From: a bacterium
GTDB lineage: Bacteria; Bacillota; Clostridia; Oscillospirales; Oscillospiraceae
Assembly: GCA_004562395.1 (NCBI GenBank)
Contig: SFQY01000021.1
Span: forward strand, 1 to 39,515
Length of the DNA stretch: 39,515 nucleotides
Direction of reading: 5' to 3'
This document shows, piece by piece, positions 24,820-33,182 of this stretch. The position numbers were made by a program, and so were the translations under genes. Every line of letters starts with the position of its first letter. Position 1 is the stretch's first letter. The notes beneath the pieces are model-generated. The model made no database searches. It worked only from the letters and a program-made list of their open reading frames with translations, and had not been told where the DNA came from.

Positions 24820-25377
24820 ATGGAAGAACTGGAAACTGTTTTGCGTCTCCACGCCCGGCGCTACCGCGTTATGGAGCCCACCGACGCGGTGAAGCTGGTC
24901 TACCAGAATACCTTCGGCGGCGGGCATCTGATCCGGGACGAGGCCGGGTGCCTGGAATACCTGCGCCGGGAATACGCCGCCACCCCCCGGGACCCGGAGA
25001 TCCCGGCCTGGGAGGACATCGGCGGAGGGCTGGGCCGGGTTTCTCTGGCGGCGGTGGCCCCGGAGGACATAGAGGCTCTGGGGCAGGCCTTTCTCCGGTC
25101 CGCCCGGCTCCATACCGGTTCCCGGGACCGCTTCCTGGAAAAGCTGGCCCTGCTGGAGCGCCTGACGGAGGAAGGCCTCTTTTCCTTCTCCCGGGAGGCG
25201 CTGGAAGCCTACCTTTCCGGCTACGCCCGGGCGGGGTACCCGGCAGTATCCCACAGCGAAGCCTACCGGGCGGCCTATCACCCTGCCTACCGGGTGGTGC
25301 TGGCCCGGGAATGGAAGGCAGCCGCCCCGGGAAAATCCCCCGGCGGGGCTTGCGGCGGCGGGCCGGTTGTGTTATAG
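24820..25377 (+). CDS. conserved-looking protein of unknown function
   Basis: A 185-residue soluble, acidic and largely helical protein that I do not recognise by domain. Its central YQNTFGGGHLIRDEAGCLEYLRREY segment and the later 'RLHTGSRDRFLEKLALLERL' look like constrained protein sequence rather than chance. No signal peptide, membrane segment or catalytic motif stands out. Start 24820 is the first Met of the plausible part; a GGAGGG about 13 bp upstream is further than ideal. The reading frame upstream to 24700 overlaps nothing conserved. The Ala/Gly-rich C-terminus seems loose. It precedes the His-rich gene by 55 bp and could be in the same transcript. Confidence 0.7.
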   Translation: MEELETVLRLHARRYRVMEPTDAVKLVYQNTFGGGHLIRDEAGCLEYLRREYAATPRDPEIPAWEDIGGGLGRVSLAAVAPEDIEALGQAFLRSARLHTGSRDRFLEKLALLERLTEEGLFSFSREALEAYLSGYARAGYPAVSHSEAYRAAYHPAYRVVLAREWKAAAPGKSPGGACGGGPVVL

Positions 25378-25432
25378 TGATAGCAGAAAAAGGGGCTTCC
25401 CGCCCCGTCAACAATGCTAAAGGAGATTTGTT

Positions 25433-25819
25433 ATGCACATCGATCACGATCATGTGGCCGGCGGCCACGAGCATCCCCACACCCACGAGCATACCCATGA
25501 GCATACCCACGACGGTGTCACCCATACCCACGCCCACACCCATGAGCACACCCACACCCACGACCATCCCCACGACCACGACCACCTGCACGACGCCCAG
25601 GCGGAGCATGACCACCCCCACACTCCCAAGGACGAGCTGCTGGCTCTGATGAAGTACATGGTGGGCCACAACGCCGCCCATGCCAAGGAGCTGGCGGAGC
25701 TGGCCCAGCAGCTGAAGGACGCCGGCGGCGAGGCGGCCTATGCCAAGGTCATGTCCGCCGTGGCGGATTTCGAGAAGGGCAACCAGACCCTGTCCGACGC
25801 CCTGAAGGACCTGCAATAA
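25433..25819 (+). CDS. His-rich metal-binding protein
   Basis: A 128-residue protein in two parts. Residues 1-63 contain 26 His in alternating H-x-H repeats with Thr, Glu and Asp (for example HEHTHEHTHD), a typical sink or chaperone for Ni2+, Zn2+ or Co2+. Residues 66-128 form a predicted helical hairpin (ELLALMKYMVGHNAAHAKELAELAQQL..). No signal peptide, so it is probably cytoplasmic. AAAGGAG precedes the ATG and a terminator follows, so it may be its own unit or end a short operon. No metal transporter or metalloenzyme maturation gene is adjacent. A role in metal storage or buffering is inferred from composition only. Confidence 0.85.
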   Translation: MHIDHDHVAGGHEHPHTHEHTHEHTHDGVTHTHAHTHEHTHTHDHPHDHDHLHDAQAEHDHPHTPKDELLALMKYMVGHNAAHAKELAELAQQLKDAGGEAAYAKVMSAVADFEKGNQTLSDALKDLQ

Positions 25820-25825
25820 GCCAAC

Positions 25826-25858
25826 CCCCGCGTTCCTGCCGGAACGCGGGGAACTTTT
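25826..25858 (+). terminator. terminator of the His-rich gene
   Basis: CCCGCGTTCC (25827-25836) pairs perfectly with GGAACGCGGG (25841-25850) around TGCC, followed by GAACTTTT. It starts 7 bp after the stop codon. Confidence 0.8.
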
Positions 25859-25878
25859 CCGCCGGATAGATTTTGGCG

Positions 25879-25931
25879 CGGATGATCCTTTCGCCGCCCT
25901 TCAAACCTTCCCCCGGGGAAGGTTTTGGGGC
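25879..25931. repeat. fragment of a composite repeat
   Basis: GATGATCCTTTCGCC is followed by CCTTCCCC..GGGGAAGG and TTTTGGGG. The same opening occurs near 12188. It appears to be one end of the repeat family with nothing facing it. Confidence 0.5.
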
Positions 25932-25984
25932 AAGAATAGAAGCGATCCTTGATTCGAAGCATTTTACGATTGGAGGAATCTCTC

Positions 25985-26464
25985 ATGCAGGATATGTTGG
26001 TCAGGCTTTATGATCTGCCGGAGGGGGCGGAAAGCGCCGCTGCCGGGGACGGGGAGGTGGTGATCCGCCGGGCCATGGCGCCGGATATGCTGCGGGTGGT
26101 GGAATTTGTCAGAAACCTTTCCGGTGTCAGCGCCGCCGGTGAGTGTACCATGTGCTTCCGGTCCCATCCCATCACCTGCTACATCGCGACCCGGGGAAAC
26201 CAGATCCTGGGATACGCCTGCTACAACGCCACGGCCCCCGATTTCTTCGGCCCCACCGCGGTGGATGCCCGGGAGCGGGGAAAGGGCATCGGCAGGGCCC
26301 TTCTGCTGCGCAGCCTGGCATCCCTTCGGGAAATGGGCTACGGCTACGCCATCATCGGAGGCGTCGGCCCCAGGGAATTTTACGAGAAAACCGTCGGCGC
26401 CACTCTGATCCCCGGCTCAACCCCCGGCATATACAAGGATTTTCTCGGCGGTATGAGGCCGTGA
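25985..26464 (+). CDS. GNAT-family N-acetyltransferase
   Basis: A 159-residue acetyl-CoA-dependent transferase. The cofactor-binding motif R-x-K-G-I-G-R is at about residues 98-104 (RGKGIGRALLLRSL), preceded by a beta strand AVDARE and followed by MGYGYAIIGGVG and FYEKTVGATL, the normal end of the fold. A Cys-containing segment GECTMCFRSHPITCY in the middle is notable. GGAGG at 25973-25977 and ATG 25985 fix the start; the frame to 25949 lacks a ribosome site. The acceptor is unknown. Monocistronic, followed by a strong hairpin. Confidence 0.88.
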   Translation: MQDMLVRLYDLPEGAESAAAGDGEVVIRRAMAPDMLRVVEFVRNLSGVSAAGECTMCFRSHPITCYIATRGNQILGYACYNATAPDFFGPTAVDARERGKGIGRALLLRSLASLREMGYGYAIIGGVGPREFYEKTVGATLIPGSTPGIYKDFLGGMRP

Positions 26465-26524
26465 CAGGCCAAAGCGGCGGAGACTCCCCGGAGGGGTAAT
26501 GTCATGGGGTACAGGCATAAAACA

Positions 26525-26567
26525 ACACCCACGCGTTCACCGGATGAACGCGTGGGTGTATTGTTTT
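26525..26567. terminator. bidirectional terminator-like hairpin
   Basis: ACACCCACGCGTTCA (26525-26539) pairs perfectly with 26545-26559; AAAACAA and TTGTTTT extend the stem on the two sides. It ends the acetyltransferase transcript and could stop transcription in either direction. Confidence 0.75.
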
Positions 26568-26679
26568 GGCGGAATGCTTCCGCAGCGGCAGGGGGTTTCG
26601 CGTAAATAAGCGCTTCCGAAAACCTTCCCCCGGGGCAATGCCGCAGCTTACGGATTCCCATATAGGGTAAGGAAGCGGA

Positions 26680-26945
26680 AGAATCGTTTTTCTTCGTTAG
26701 ACGTACTGGTGCTTACGGCGCCCAAAGCCTCCCTTGTGCAAAGGGAGGTGCCTTAAGTAGCACACACTGGTGGCGGAGGGATTGCCGCAGTAGGATGTAA
26801 CGTATTCGCCGAAGGTCTGGCGAATTGGGAACATTTCCCCGCACAATCCCTCAGTCGCTTCGCGACAGCTCCCTTTACACAAGGGAGCCTTTGGTGCGCG
26901 TCCTGCCCTGGTGGAACCATCGTACCTGCTGCGGTAAACGCTCCG
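26680..26945. repeat. divergent composite repeat pair
   Basis: Two facing modules: CCTCCCTT..AAGGGAGG near 26730-26750 and CTCCCTT..AAGGGAGCC near 26869-26890, with the right stem GTCGCTTCGCGAC. Ends are only weakly like the family (AATCGTTTTTC at left, TAAACGCTCC at right). It accounts for much of the 26465-27094 gap, in which I see no gene. Confidence 0.55.
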
Positions 26946-27094
26946 TTCCCGCAGTGTCGGGAACGGTACCGGGTGGGGCCTCTTTTGGGGCATATGGGCA
27001 ATGGTCCGCGGCAGAATGTGGTATTTGCGGGTTTGGAGCATCAAAATTGGTCCAAACACACAAAAACGCACAAGCGCAATTGTGTAAATTACCG

Positions 27095-27138
27095 TTTTTG
27101 ACCGATTATGACATTATTCGGTCAGATTCGGTCAAAAA
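27095..27138 (+). promoter_or_regulatory. predicted DeoR operator upstream of the first YfcC-type gene
   Basis: TTTTTGACCG (27095-27104) and CGGTCAAAAA (27129-27138) are exact inverted half-sites 24 bp apart, with a further CGGTCA at 27119-27124. The second half-site ends 4 bp before the -35 of the promoter. The same half-sites occur at the promoter of the converging operon at 38946-38966. Confidence 0.7.
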
Positions 27139-27142
27139 GGTG

Positions 27143-27170
27143 TTGACTTTTGATTTATTTGATGTAAAAT
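27143..27170 (+). promoter_or_regulatory. promoter of the transporter-aldolase operon
   Basis: TTGACT (27143-27148) and TAAAAT (27165-27170) are 16 bp apart. The roughly 100-nt leader that follows contains two hairpins: CACAGGCTG (27188-27196) with CAGCCTGTG (27213-27221), and CCCCGC (27228-27233) with GCGGGG (27242-27247). No T-run is seen. Confidence 0.75.
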
Positions 27171-27276
27171 CATGTTAGCAGAGCATTCACAGGCTGTTCA
27201 CAAAGGCAGGCACAGCCTGTGAGGAAACCCCGCAGGTTACAGCGGGGGCTGCAAAATAAAACATTTGGAGGGTATT

Positions 27277-28686
27277 ATGGAAAAGAAGAAATGGTATCAA
27301 AAGATGCCGCACACTTATGTTATTCTGTTCTGTATGGCATTGCTCGCAGCAGTTCTCACCTGGGTTCTTCCCGCAGGCAGCTTTGAGCGGGCGATCCCCG
27401 AAGGTATGAGCCGCGCAGTCATCGTTCCCGGCACATACGCCGCTGTTGAAAGCAATCCGATTACACCCTGGGCTCTGATCCGTGCCATTCCCGAAGGCAT
27501 GATCGCCGCGGGCAACATCATCTTCCTGATCATGCTTTCCACCGGCTGCTTCAACATTATCGGCAAGACCGGCGCTCTGGAAAGCGGCGTCGGCATCGTC
27601 CTGAGAAAGGTGAACGCCAACAAGAAGCTCTCCGGTACGGCCATCATTTTCCTGATGACCTTCCTGTTCTCCCTGCTGGGCGTTATCGTCGGTCCGGAAA
27701 TCCAGATTCCCTTTGTGGCTCTGGCAGTTACCATCGGCCTGGGTCTTGGTTATGATGTCATGACCGGCCTGGCCATCATCATCGGCGGCGGCGGCTGCGG
27801 CTTCGCCCTGGGCCCCATCAATGCATCCGTCATCGGCACCTCCGATGCCGTTATGGGCCTGCCCACCTTCTCCGGCCAGGGCCTGCGCTGGATCATGTGG
27901 TTCTGCGGCACTGTCCTGGTTGCGGCGATCATCAGTCTGTATGCCAAGAAGGTGAAGGCCGATCCCGAGAAGAGCATGACCAAGGAAGTCGATACCGAGG
28001 GCATGGGCTTCAGCAAGCCTCTGGATGAGTACACGCTGAACGGCCGTCAGAAGGCGGTTCTGCTTGTCCTGCTGGGCATCCTGATCGCCATTATCATCGG
28101 CGCGAGCAAGCTCGGTTGGTACCTGAATGAAATGTCCGCGGTGTTCATCATCGGCGGTGTCCTGGCCGGTATCGCTGCCGGCATGAAGCTCAATGAGATC
28201 ATGGACGGTTTCTCCGGCGGTGCGAAGAATGCCGCAAACATTGCTCTGATCGTCGGTATCGCCCGCTCCATTCAGGTGGTTCTGGAAAACGGTAAGATCA
28301 TGGACACCGTTATCTACTACCTGTCCAGCCCCCTGCAGGGCATGAGCCCCATCCTGGCAGCCATCGCCATTACCGTTATCGTCGGCATCGTTCACTTCTT
28401 CATTCCCTCCGGTTCCGGTATCGCGGTTGCGATGATGCCCATCATCGGACCCGTGGCCATGACCCTGGGTCTGACCGCTCAGACCGCTGTTCTGGCATTC
28501 CAGGTCGGCGCAACCGTTCCCAACTTCATCCTGCCCACCGTCGGTGCTTATGTTGCCATGTGTTCCATCGCCCGGGTTCCCGTGAATAAGTGGTGGAAGT
28601 TCGGCTGGCGTCTGACAATTCCTCTGTATGTTCTCAGCTGGGTGTTCGTTGTCATTGCGGTCCTGATCAACTATGGACCTTTCTAA
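27277..28686 (+). CDS. YfcC-family transporter 1
   Basis: A 469-residue inner-membrane protein with about 12 segments, of the YfcC/DcuC-like (PF03606) carrier group. Typical features are WYQKMPHTYVILFCMALLAAVLTWVLPAG at the start, two hairpin-loop-like repeats (PINASVIGTSDAVMGLP and FFIPSGSGIAVAMMPIIGP) and a VNKWWKF near the end. The family is associated with dicarboxylates, amino acids or peptides, but few members are tested; here the setting implies a sugar-derived or nucleoside-derived substrate. GGAGGG precedes ATG 27277. It is the first gene of the operon and is a paralogue of the sixth, at 33183-34586. Confidence 0.9.
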   Translation: MEKKKWYQKMPHTYVILFCMALLAAVLTWVLPAGSFERAIPEGMSRAVIVPGTYAAVESNPITPWALIRAIPEGMIAAGNIIFLIMLSTGCFNIIGKTGALESGVGIVLRKVNANKKLSGTAIIFLMTFLFSLLGVIVGPEIQIPFVALAVTIGLGLGYDVMTGLAIIIGGGGCGFALGPINASVIGTSDAVMGLPTFSGQGLRWIMWFCGTVLVAAIISLYAKKVKADPEKSMTKEVDTEGMGFSKPLDEYTLNGRQKAVLLVLLGILIAIIIGASKLGWYLNEMSAVFIIGGVLAGIAAGMKLNEIMDGFSGGAKNAANIALIVGIARSIQVVLENGKIMDTVIYYLSSPLQGMSPILAAIAITVIVGIVHFFIPSGSGIAVAMMPIIGPVAMTLGLTAQTAVLAFQVGATVPNFILPTVGAYVAMCSIARVPVNKWWKFGWRLTIPLYVLSWVFVVIAVLINYGPF

Positions 28687-28694
28687 GTAAATCC

Positions 28695-28736
28695 GACAGC
28701 TGTACACCCTGGCCTTTTTCCGAGTGTACAGCTGTC
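28695..28736 (+). other. intra-operon hairpin
   Basis: GACAGCTGTACAC (28695-28707) pairs perfectly with GTGTACAGCTGTC (28724-28736). It lies 9 bp after the transporter stop codon and about 40 bp before the aldolase gene. No T-run follows, so it is more likely a processing or stabilising structure than a terminator. Confidence 0.6.
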
Positions 28737-28775
28737 TATCGTTCATCAATCTCATCATGAATAAGGAGTATTATC

Positions 28776-29417
28776 ATGGATAAATATTACGAAGCACAGA
28801 AAAAAATCCAGGAAATCGCCCTGCAGGCTTACAATGAGCAGCTGGTCGCCGGCACTTCCGGCAATGTCAGCGTTTATGACCATGAAACCGGCGTTATGGC
28901 GATTACCCCCAGCAATATGAGCTACGCGATCATGAAGCCCGAAGATGTGGTTCTCATGAAGCTGGACGGAACCATCGTTGAAGGCGCCCACAAGCCCTCC
29001 TCCGAATGGCGGATGCACGCCGGCGTTTACGCGGCCCGTGAAGATGTCAACGCGATCATTCACACCCACTCTCCCTATGCGACCAGCTTTGCCGTGACCC
29101 ATGAGCGGATCCCCGTGATCCTTGTGGAAATGATGCCCTTCCTGGGCGGCGATATTCCCCTGTCTGAGTTCGGTATGCCCGGCACAGCCGAGCTGGCGGT
29201 CAACGCAAACAAGGTTCTCGCAAACCGCAATTCCTGCCTGCTCATGAACCACGGGGTTCTGGTCATCGGAAAAAATCTGGATCAGGCTTACATCCGGGCC
29301 CAGTATGTGGAGGATGCGGCACGGATTTATCACTACGCGCGGGAAGTCGGAAAGCCCGTGGAACTGGATGAGAGCATCCTGGAAGTTCTGAGAGCAAAAT
29401 ACAATCTGAAGAAGTAA
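28776..29417 (+). CDS. class II aldolase (FucA/AraD family)
   Basis: A 213-residue zinc-dependent enzyme of the fuculose-1-phosphate aldolase / ribulose-5-phosphate epimerase family. Metal ligands His96 and His98 (IIHTHSP) and His159 (MNHGV), and the acid-base Glu77 (SSEWRMH), match FucA Glu73, His92, His94 and His155. The N-terminal LVAGTSGNVSVYD and ITPSNMSY bind the phosphate of the substrate. It would cleave a ketose-1-phosphate to DHAP and an aldehyde. In this locus, with MtnK and MtnA types encoded opposite, 5-methylthioribulose-1-phosphate or 5-deoxyribulose-1-phosphate is the best candidate; fuculose- or rhamnulose-phosphate is possible. A 13-bp gap leads to the dehydrogenase gene. 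Confidence 0.92.
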   Translation: MDKYYEAQKKIQEIALQAYNEQLVAGTSGNVSVYDHETGVMAITPSNMSYAIMKPEDVVLMKLDGTIVEGAHKPSSEWRMHAGVYAAREDVNAIIHTHSPYATSFAVTHERIPVILVEMMPFLGGDIPLSEFGMPGTAELAVNANKVLANRNSCLLMNHGVLVIGKNLDQAYIRAQYVEDAARIYHYAREVGKPVELDESILEVLRAKYNLKK

Positions 29418-29430
29418 CGGAGGCATACCA

Positions 29431-30582
29431 ATGGCTGCGAAAAGTTTCTTCCTTCCCCGGGAAAGCCTGTTCGGCGCAGGCTGCCTGCACGAAATGGGCG
29501 ACGAACTGAAAAAGATGGGTCTGACAAAGGCCCTGCTTGTTACAGATAACTTCCTGGCATCCTCTCCCGTGGGTAAGATGCTTACAGACGAACTGGAAAG
29601 ACAGGAGATTGCCTATTACACCTACACCGGTGTACAGCCCAATCCCACGCTGAGCAATGTCCAAGGCGGCATTGCGGCATATCGGGAAAACGGCTGTAAT
29701 TTCCTGATCGCTCTGGGAGGCGGCTCCGCGAACGACTGCACCAAGGCAATCGGGATCCTGCTGGCAAACGGCGGTGATCTGCACGCTTACCAGGGCTACG
29801 ATAAGAGCAGTAAGCCTTCTCCTCCCATCATTGCCATCAACACCACTGCCGGCACGGCAAGTGAAATTTCCAGAGCCTATCTGATCACGGACGAGGAGAA
29901 GCAGGTCAAGATGATCATGAAAGACCGCAACTGCATGGCTGCCATCGCGGTGAATGATCCGGAAATGATGACCGACCTTCCGAAATCTCTGACCGCCTCC
30001 ACCGGTATGGACGCCCTGACCCACGCGGTGGAGAGTTACGTTTCCACAAAGGCCTATCCCCTGACCCGCCGTCTTGCCCGGGAGGCTGCGGACTGCATCA
30101 TTGCCAATCTGCCAAAGGCGGTGGAAGAGCCGGGCAACATCGAAGCAAGAGAACAGATGACCTACGGTCAGTATATGGCCGGCATGTCCTTCGGAAACGG
30201 CGGACTCGGCCTGGTTCATTCCATGGCCCATCCCCTGGGAGCGGTCTTCCGTCTGGGGCACGGCATCTGCAATGCCATCCTGCTGCCCTACGTCTGCCGC
30301 TTCAATATGCAGGCCGCAAAGGACAGATACGTGGAGCTGACCCGCTTCCTGTACCCGGAAGCCGGAAACATGAGCGATGACGAGGCTGCCGATTACTTTA
30401 TTGCGCAGCTGTTCCGTCTTTCCGAAAAAATCGGAACCATGATTCCCCTGTCCACACTGGGTGTAACCGAGGCAGATCTTCCGAATCTGGCAGAAAAAGC
30501 CCTGGAGGACGGCAACCGCTGGTCCAACCCCATTCAGCCGACATTGGAGCAGGTAATCGAGCTGTACCGCGAAGCGCTCTGA
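29431..30582 (+). CDS. iron-containing alcohol dehydrogenase (FucO-like)
   Basis: A 383-residue group III NAD(P)-dependent alcohol dehydrogenase. The metal ligands Asp194 and His198 (GMDALTHAVE), His263 (LVHSMAHPLG) and His277 (RLGHG) match FucO Asp196, His200, His263 and His277. The dinucleotide loop GGGSANDCTKA is at residues 96-106. It could reduce the aldehyde released by the preceding aldolase (acetaldehyde, glycolaldehyde, lactaldehyde or methylthioacetaldehyde) and so regenerate NAD+ without oxygen. GGAGG precedes the ATG and 19 bp separate it from the kinase gene. Confidence 0.93.
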   Translation: MAAKSFFLPRESLFGAGCLHEMGDELKKMGLTKALLVTDNFLASSPVGKMLTDELERQEIAYYTYTGVQPNPTLSNVQGGIAAYRENGCNFLIALGGGSANDCTKAIGILLANGGDLHAYQGYDKSSKPSPPIIAINTTAGTASEISRAYLITDEEKQVKMIMKDRNCMAAIAVNDPEMMTDLPKSLTASTGMDALTHAVESYVSTKAYPLTRRLAREAADCIIANLPKAVEEPGNIEAREQMTYGQYMAGMSFGNGGLGLVHSMAHPLGAVFRLGHGICNAILLPYVCRFNMQAAKDRYVELTRFLYPEAGNMSDDEAADYFIAQLFRLSEKIGTMIPLSTLGVTEADLPNLAEKALEDGNRWSNPIQPTLEQVIELYREAL

Positions 30583-30601
30583 TTCAAAGGAGAGGATAAC
30601 C

Positions 30602-32113
30602 ATGCAGACCTATCTGATCGGCATTGACGCCGGAACCACGAAAATCAAAGCTGTTTTGTTCGATCCGCGGGGAAATCAAATCGCGGATTCCGCAGTAGAG
30701 AACCATGTGCTGATTCCGCATCCAACCTGGTCTGAGCAAAGCATGGAGGACCTTTGGAATTGTGTGTGTGAAGCTGTAAGAACGCTTGTCGGCAAGACCG
30801 GTGTGACACCGGCCGAAATCACTGCCATCGGTCTTTCCGCCCAGGGTGAAGGACTGTGGACACTGGACAAAGATGGAAAGCCCACCGGCACCGCATTCCT
30901 CTGGAATGACGGCCGTGCCGCAGAACTGGTACAGTCGCTGAAAGCGGATCCCGTGTATAACGAGATCAAGCTCCGTCTCGGAACCTTCGTGAAACCGGGT
31001 TCCACTCTGGTTCAGATCAAATGGCTTGCGGAAAATGATCCGGAACGTTTCCGGCGCGTCAAAACCATTTTTACCTGTAAGGACTATATCCGCTACTGCA
31101 TGACCGGGCAGATTGCCTGGGAACGCACGGACGCCTCCTGCTCCTGCCTGGATCTGAAAACCCTGGAGTATCCGAAGGATCTGTTCCGGAAGCTGGGGAT
31201 TGCGGATGCACTGGACAAGCTGCCTCCCCTCATCGGCGCCGTTGACCGCGGAGGAGTGCTGACTGAAGATGCGGCAGAAAAACTTGGGCTGACAGCAGGA
31301 ATTCCGGTGAGCGGCGGCATGATCGACGTCATTGCCACGGCGATCGGTGCCGGTGCGGTGGAAACCTATTCCGTAAGTTCCACCCTCGGTACCACCGGGA
31401 TGAATATGATGACCGTCGAAAGCTATGAGCCGGATCTGGTATTTAACGGCTGGGAATGCCATATGCTGCCCGGAAAATATGTGAAGGGCATGGGAATGAT
31501 GGCCGCTATGCCGAACCAGGACTGGCTGCTGAAAGAGGTATTCGGCGAGGAGAAAATTACGCAGGAGTTGTTTGAAAAAACCGATTCCGCCATGCTTGCC
31601 ATGGAACCCGGCCAGGGCGGCCTGCTCTATCTGCCGCACATTGCCGAGTCCGGTGAGCGCGCGCCGTTCTTCAACCCCAATGCCGCAGCGCAGCTGATGG
31701 GTATCAAGACCACAACAACCAGAAATGAAATCCTTCACGCGGTAATTGAGGGCGTTTGTATGGGCTTCCGCTCCTGTCTGGAAGGAATCCCCAATTCCCA
31801 GCCCGTGCTTCTCTCTGGCGGAGGTGCCAAAAGCAGGGTCTGGCCGAAATTTTTCGCCGACTGCACCGGCAGAGATGTGATCCTGCTTGACGCAACGGAG
31901 CTTGCCGCCCGGGGTGCTGCCATTTCCGCCGCTCTGATGGTCGGGCTGTGCGAACAAGAGGAACTGAAAGACTTCTGCCGAGCCCGGCAGAAGATCCAGC
32001 CCGATCCGGTCAAAGTCCGCAAATACGACAAAATTTATGAAATGTACCGCACTGCACAGCAGCAGGCCGAAACTTTCTGGAGATGGCGTGCAGATTTTCT
32101 GAAAGGTGAGTAA
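30602..32113 (+). CDS. FGGY-family carbohydrate kinase
   Basis: A 503-residue ATP-dependent sugar or polyol kinase. The N-terminal phosphate-1 loop is IGIDAGTTKIKAVLFD; the catalytic base is Asp242 in SGGMIDVIATAIGAG; the second-domain LGTTG and the C-terminal adenosine-binding LSGGGAKSRVW are all present. Overall it resembles the xylulokinase/L-xylulokinase branch. It is full length with AGGAGAGG before the ATG. In the operon it follows the alcohol dehydrogenase and overlaps or touches the next gene. The known DHAP shunt needs no FGGY kinase, so it points to a second phosphorylated substrate or a modified pathway. Substrate unknown. Confidence 0.92.
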   Translation: MQTYLIGIDAGTTKIKAVLFDPRGNQIADSAVENHVLIPHPTWSEQSMEDLWNCVCEAVRTLVGKTGVTPAEITAIGLSAQGEGLWTLDKDGKPTGTAFLWNDGRAAELVQSLKADPVYNEIKLRLGTFVKPGSTLVQIKWLAENDPERFRRVKTIFTCKDYIRYCMTGQIAWERTDASCSCLDLKTLEYPKDLFRKLGIADALDKLPPLIGAVDRGGVLTEDAAEKLGLTAGIPVSGGMIDVIATAIGAGAVETYSVSSTLGTTGMNMMTVESYEPDLVFNGWECHMLPGKYVKGMGMMAAMPNQDWLLKEVFGEEKITQELFEKTDSAMLAMEPGQGGLLYLPHIAESGERAPFFNPNAAAQLMGIKTTTTRNEILHAVIEGVCMGFRSCLEGIPNSQPVLLSGGGAKSRVWPKFFADCTGRDVILLDATELAARGAAISAALMVGLCEQEELKDFCRARQKIQPDPVKVRKYDKIYEMYRTAQQQAETFWRWRADFLKGE

Positions 32114-32114
32114 T

Positions 32115-33149
32115 GTGGAAAAACTGAAAATTCTTTTAACCGCTGAAGCAGACGCTTCCGAGCTTGGTCCGCTTTATGAAAACTTTGATCTGGAGACCTG
32201 CGGCTGGTTTGAAAACCAGACAGTTATCCCCGAGGACGAACTCATTGCCAGACTGCAGGGGAAGGACATCTATGTTACCAGCTATGATGTGGTATCCAAA
32301 CGTGTTATTGATGAAACCAATCTAAAGCTGATCATCTGCACCCGCGGCAATCCAGTTAATGTGGATGTGGCTGCCGCAAAGGAAAAGGGCATTCCCGTTG
32401 TGTACACCCCCAACCGAAACACGGATGCCACCGCAGAATTTGCGGTTGGCCTGTTGCTGAGCATTGCCCGCAAGATTCCTTTTGCCTATCAGGCAATCAT
32501 GAACGGCCTGTGCATTACGGATGACGCCCAGCGTCCAGGCCCTCTGAAAAAGGATGTTACCTGGGGAAAGGTCAAGCAGGTTCATCCTTATACGGATTTC
32601 AAAGGGGCTCAGCTGAAGAACAAGACCGTCGGCATCGTTGGCTACGGCAATATCGGCCGAAAGGTTGCCAAAATTTTGTCCGGCTTCGGTATGTATATTC
32701 TTGTATTTGATCCTTATGTCCCCCGCATTGATATCGATGCTCCCGGATTCCGTAAGGTGGATTTTGACACCCTTGTCAGAGAATCGGACTTCATCACCTG
32801 CCACACCAAAATTACAGACAGCACCCGGGGAATTTTCAACGCAGAGACCTTTTCCAAGATGAAACCCACCGCGTACTTTATCAACAATTCCCGCGGCGCG
32901 ATATGCGACGAGTGGGCCCTGGTGGATGCGCTCCGGGAGCATAAGATTGCAGGCGCGGCGCTGGATGTTTTTGAATACGAACCCCTGTATGCCGGCCACC
33001 CCTTTATCAGCGGTGAGCTTGACAACATAGTGGTCACGCCGCATATTTCCGGCGCGGCAGAGGAAATCATCACGAATCATACGCTGATGTTCGTGGATGA
33101 GATACTGCATTTCGCAAAGGGAGAACCTCTGATCTTTACCGCCAAATAA
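32115..33149 (+). CDS. D-isomer-specific 2-hydroxyacid dehydrogenase
   Basis: A 344-residue NAD-dependent dehydrogenase of the phosphoglycerate/hydroxypyruvate type. The dinucleotide fold VGIVGYGNIGRKVAKILSGFG is near the middle, followed by DPY. The catalytic loop region NNSRGAICDEWALVDAL, the Glu of DVFEYEP and the His near residue 310 (TPHISG) are present. GTG 32115 is chosen because AAAGGTG lies at the right distance; GTG 32106 is also possible and would overlap the kinase stop. It would interconvert a 2-keto acid and a D-2-hydroxy acid; glyoxylate, glycolate or a phosphorylated sugar acid are possibilities, none shown. It follows the kinase without a gap. Confidence 0.9.
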   Translation: MEKLKILLTAEADASELGPLYENFDLETCGWFENQTVIPEDELIARLQGKDIYVTSYDVVSKRVIDETNLKLIICTRGNPVNVDVAAAKEKGIPVVYTPNRNTDATAEFAVGLLLSIARKIPFAYQAIMNGLCITDDAQRPGPLKKDVTWGKVKQVHPYTDFKGAQLKNKTVGIVGYGNIGRKVAKILSGFGMYILVFDPYVPRIDIDAPGFRKVDFDTLVRESDFITCHTKITDSTRGIFNAETFSKMKPTAYFINNSRGAICDEWALVDALREHKIAGAALDVFEYEPLYAGHPFISGELDNIVVTPHISGAAEEIITNHTLMFVDEILHFAKGEPLIFTAK

Positions 33150-33182
33150 ACAGGGCAAGCAAATTGCTGGAAAGGAGACATA

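Noticed and set aside
25433..25816. Minus-strand Trp/Val-rich frames opposite the His-rich gene
   Set aside because: They are complements of His codons (CAC/CAT read as GTG/ATG) and give low-complexity translations. The plus frame has a ribosome site and a terminator.
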